Of a stretch of 64,000 bases of DNA, positions 63,549 to 64,000 are shown piece after piece. How positions within the stretch are numbered: the first letter of the stretch is position 1; the number at the start of each line of letters is the position of its first letter. The notes under the pieces are model-generated. The model was given only the letters and a program-made list of their open reading frames with translations. It had not been told where the DNA came from and ran no database searches. A program made the position numbers and the translations under genes. The DNA comes from Paraburkholderia ginsengisoli NBRC 100965 (GTDB lineage: Bacteria > Pseudomonadota > Gammaproteobacteria > Burkholderiales > Burkholderiaceae), in NCBI RefSeq assembly GCF_000739735.1, contig NZ_BBJF01000018.1, forward strand, positions 62,001 to 126,000, in the 5' to 3' direction.

Positions 63549-63878
63549 TTACTGGCTGGCCGCCGTACCGATGCCGGCTTTCTTCTGCGCGTTCTGGATG
63601 TCGGCCGGATAGTTCGGATCGTTGCGCGACGGCTGATACCCGTGCGCCTCCAGTTGTTTCAACTCGGCGTTCTTCTTCGCCCGCGCCTGTTTGCGCGCGG
63701 CCTTGCGCTCCGCCTTCGTGGTGTGCGGCTTCGCGCCGGTGTCGGCCTTGGCCGCATCCGAGCCTTCGCCCGCCGACCCTCCGCCGCCGCTTTGCGCGAA
63801 TGCCGGCGCGGCGGCCGCCACGCTCAATACAACCGTTGCCAACAGCACAGCCAGTTTCTTTGCAGGTGAAGACGTCAT
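63549..63878 (-). CDS. DUF4148-family small periplasmic protein
   Basis: 109 residues from the ATG at 63878, with GGAG 8 bases upstream; the in-frame ATG at 63890 has no ribosome site. Signal peptide about 1-28 (KKLAVLLATVVLSVAAAAPA, cleavage after AFA). The mature part is Gly/Ser-rich, then lysine/alanine-rich (KAERKAARKQARAKKNAELK, about 54-73) and ends with the family motif GYQPSRNDPNYPADIQNAQK. DUF4148 proteins are common in Burkholderiales and have no assigned function. The 122 bases from here to the window end show no other gene. Confidence 0.87.
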   Translation of the reverse strand: MTSSPAKKLAVLLATVVLSVAAAAPAFAQSGGGGSAGEGSDAAKADTGAKPHTTKAERKAARKQARAKKNAELKQLEAHGYQPSRNDPNYPADIQNAQKKAGIGTAASQ

Positions 63879-64000
63879 TGTTTTCTCCATTCGGATTGGC
63901 GGAAAGTCGGCAGCACAACGTCCGGCACGAAGTACGAGCAGCGAAAACGGCAATCGGGCGAACGGGCGCGGCGCTGCGTGGATCGATGCTTCGTCGGTGC

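Overview
The window is a stretch of GC-rich chromosome packed with housekeeping genes. It most likely comes from a beta-proteobacterium of the Burkholderia/Paraburkholderia group. The basis is the gene content and order (lptD-surA-pdxA-rsmA with divergent amgK-murU; queA-tgt-yajC-secDF; recG-oxyR-catalase-dps-ubiA), a Burkholderia-type porin, a split pntA and a DUF4148 protein. That assignment is inferred from recognised families, not from a database search. No rRNA, tRNA, CRISPR array, prophage or insertion sequence was seen.

Layout. 1-1157: end of a DAHP synthase gene with a strong terminator, then a toxin-antitoxin pair of the HigB/RelE plus XRE type with palindromic promoter DNA. 1164-7441: a cobalamin adenosyltransferase, a D-lactate-dehydrogenase-like flavoprotein and glycolate oxidase glcD-glcE-glcF. 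7479-9041: yggS and proC, transcribed from a promoter whose -10 box contains the glcF stop codon. 9276-16716, minus strand: recG, oxyR, an unrecognised 46-codon ORF, a monofunctional catalase, a 53-residue membrane peptide, dps and ubiA, forming a peroxide-defence block. 16877-22951: queA, tgt, yajC, secD and secF (queuosine synthesis and protein export).

23036-26455, minus strand: an MHS-type transporter, and a cytochrome b561 with two periplasmic YceI proteins. 26844-30705: a Pqi-type envelope lipid transport operon with PqiA split into two proteins, followed by PqiB and PqiC. 30987-36618: a small unknown protein, a large membrane protein usually misnamed site-specific recombinase, an RlmL-like methyltransferase, and a VOC protein next to a WYL-type regulator. 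36736-39677, minus strand: three-gene proton-translocating transhydrogenase. 39885-43618: Nudix hydrolase, mnmA and a membrane-anchored glutamate-synthase-like flavoprotein.

43830-49249: glyQ-glyS-gmhB-plsC and a YgjP-type metallopeptidase. 49332-52756: small SnoaL-like protein, glyoxalase I, porin and an EamA exporter. 52814-60798: rsmA, pdxA, surA and lptD (minus) divergent from amgK-murU (plus), joining outer-membrane biogenesis to muropeptide recycling. 60819-63878: an Atm1-like ABC exporter, an acyl-CoA thioesterase and a DUF4148 protein.

Most of the window is conventional. The least explained signals are the small ORF with a perfect Shine-Dalgarno upstream of catalase and its AT-rich, ATAG/CTAT-studded promoter, the small membrane peptide between catalase and dps, the low-complexity N-terminus of RecG, the unusual cysteine set of LptD, and several perfect inverted repeats in promoter regions.
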